Assembly: GCA_937875395.1 (NCBI GenBank)
Contig: CALNCU010000183.1
Coordinates: 1 to 5,335, forward strand
Direction of reading: 5' to 3'
Length of the DNA: 5,335 nt
Origin: an uncultured Armatimonadota bacterium
GTDB taxonomy: Bacteria; Armatimonadota; UBA5829; DTJY01
This document shows positions 5,335-5,335 of this stretch, one piece after another; the first letter of the stretch is position 1; every line of letters starts with the position of its first letter. The translations under genes and the position numbers were made by a program. A model generated the notes under the pieces. That model made no database searches. It saw only the letters and a list, made by a program, of their open reading frames with translations, and had not been told where the DNA came from.

Positions 5335-5335
5335 G

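Larger units (their letters stand above)
4958..5335. other. Gene-free, palindrome-rich stretch upstream of the permease
   Basis: I see no credible gene here. One minus-strand frame is open from the window edge to a TGA at 5095-5097, but it is mainly translated repeat. In the same frame a 43-codon ORF runs from an ATG at 5089-5091 to a TAA at 4960-4962. It has no ribosome site and no recognisable content. Its last residues (NEAEYRHLKLGKLI) look more protein-like than the rest, and its stop lies just before the permease start, so it could be the remnant end of an upstream operon gene. The remainder is made of GC-rich inverted repeats, listed separately. A convincing permease promoter was not found. 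Confidence 0.5.

Noticed and set aside
5203..5335. CRISPR array
   Set aside because: The units differ by tails of about 18 bases that are similar to each other rather than unrelated spacers, the repeat core is 46 bases long, and no cas gene is present.

Overview
The window looks like chromosomal DNA from a bacterium, probably Gram-negative, with roughly balanced base composition. The protein set is ABC-2 permease, Fe/Mn superoxide dismutase, STAS-domain protein, CPBP-type membrane protease, NHL propeller and anchored Ig-like protein. Shine-Dalgarno sequences are recognisable at several starts. Start codons are often GTG or TTG. I cannot name the phylum from these sequences: no rRNA, tRNA or strongly lineage-specific gene is present, and nothing indicates a plasmid, phage or insertion sequence.

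Layout. Positions 1-179 hold no convincing gene, only short inverted repeats and a short sequence resembling the repeat family at the right end. From 180 to 2977 four genes lie on the minus strand. In transcription order they are a CPBP intramembrane protease (2977-2333), a STAS anti-anti-sigma-like protein (about 2301-1942), a single-pass membrane protein with an Ig-like exposed domain (1805-1116) and a six-bladed NHL-type propeller (1043-180). The first two sit about 31 bases apart and look like one operon. A 136-base gap separates them from the second pair. It contains a hairpin plus T-run that reads as an intrinsic terminator only on the plus strand, where no gene precedes it.

A divergent intergenic region (2978-3192) separates the protease from the only plus-strand gene, a cytoplasmic Fe/Mn superoxide dismutase (3193-3795) with all four metal ligands and a good hairpin terminator. 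Convergent to it is an ABC-2 type permease (3833 to about 4954, minus) of the YhhJ/YbhR/YbhS type, with no ATPase partner in view. From 4958 to the window end (378 bases) I see no credible gene. That stretch is full of GC-rich palindromes, including a 64-base palindromic unit repeated in tandem twice and running off the edge.

How the genes fit together. The dismutase is a stand-alone antioxidant gene. The protease and STAS protein may form a small membrane-linked signalling or maintenance unit, and the Ig-like and propeller proteins may form an envelope pair, but both are inferences from adjacency. I found no clear evidence of a new defence or mobile system. The parts most worth a second look are the palindromic repeat family at the right end, the orphan permease next to it, and the uncharacterised anchored-Ig plus propeller pair.
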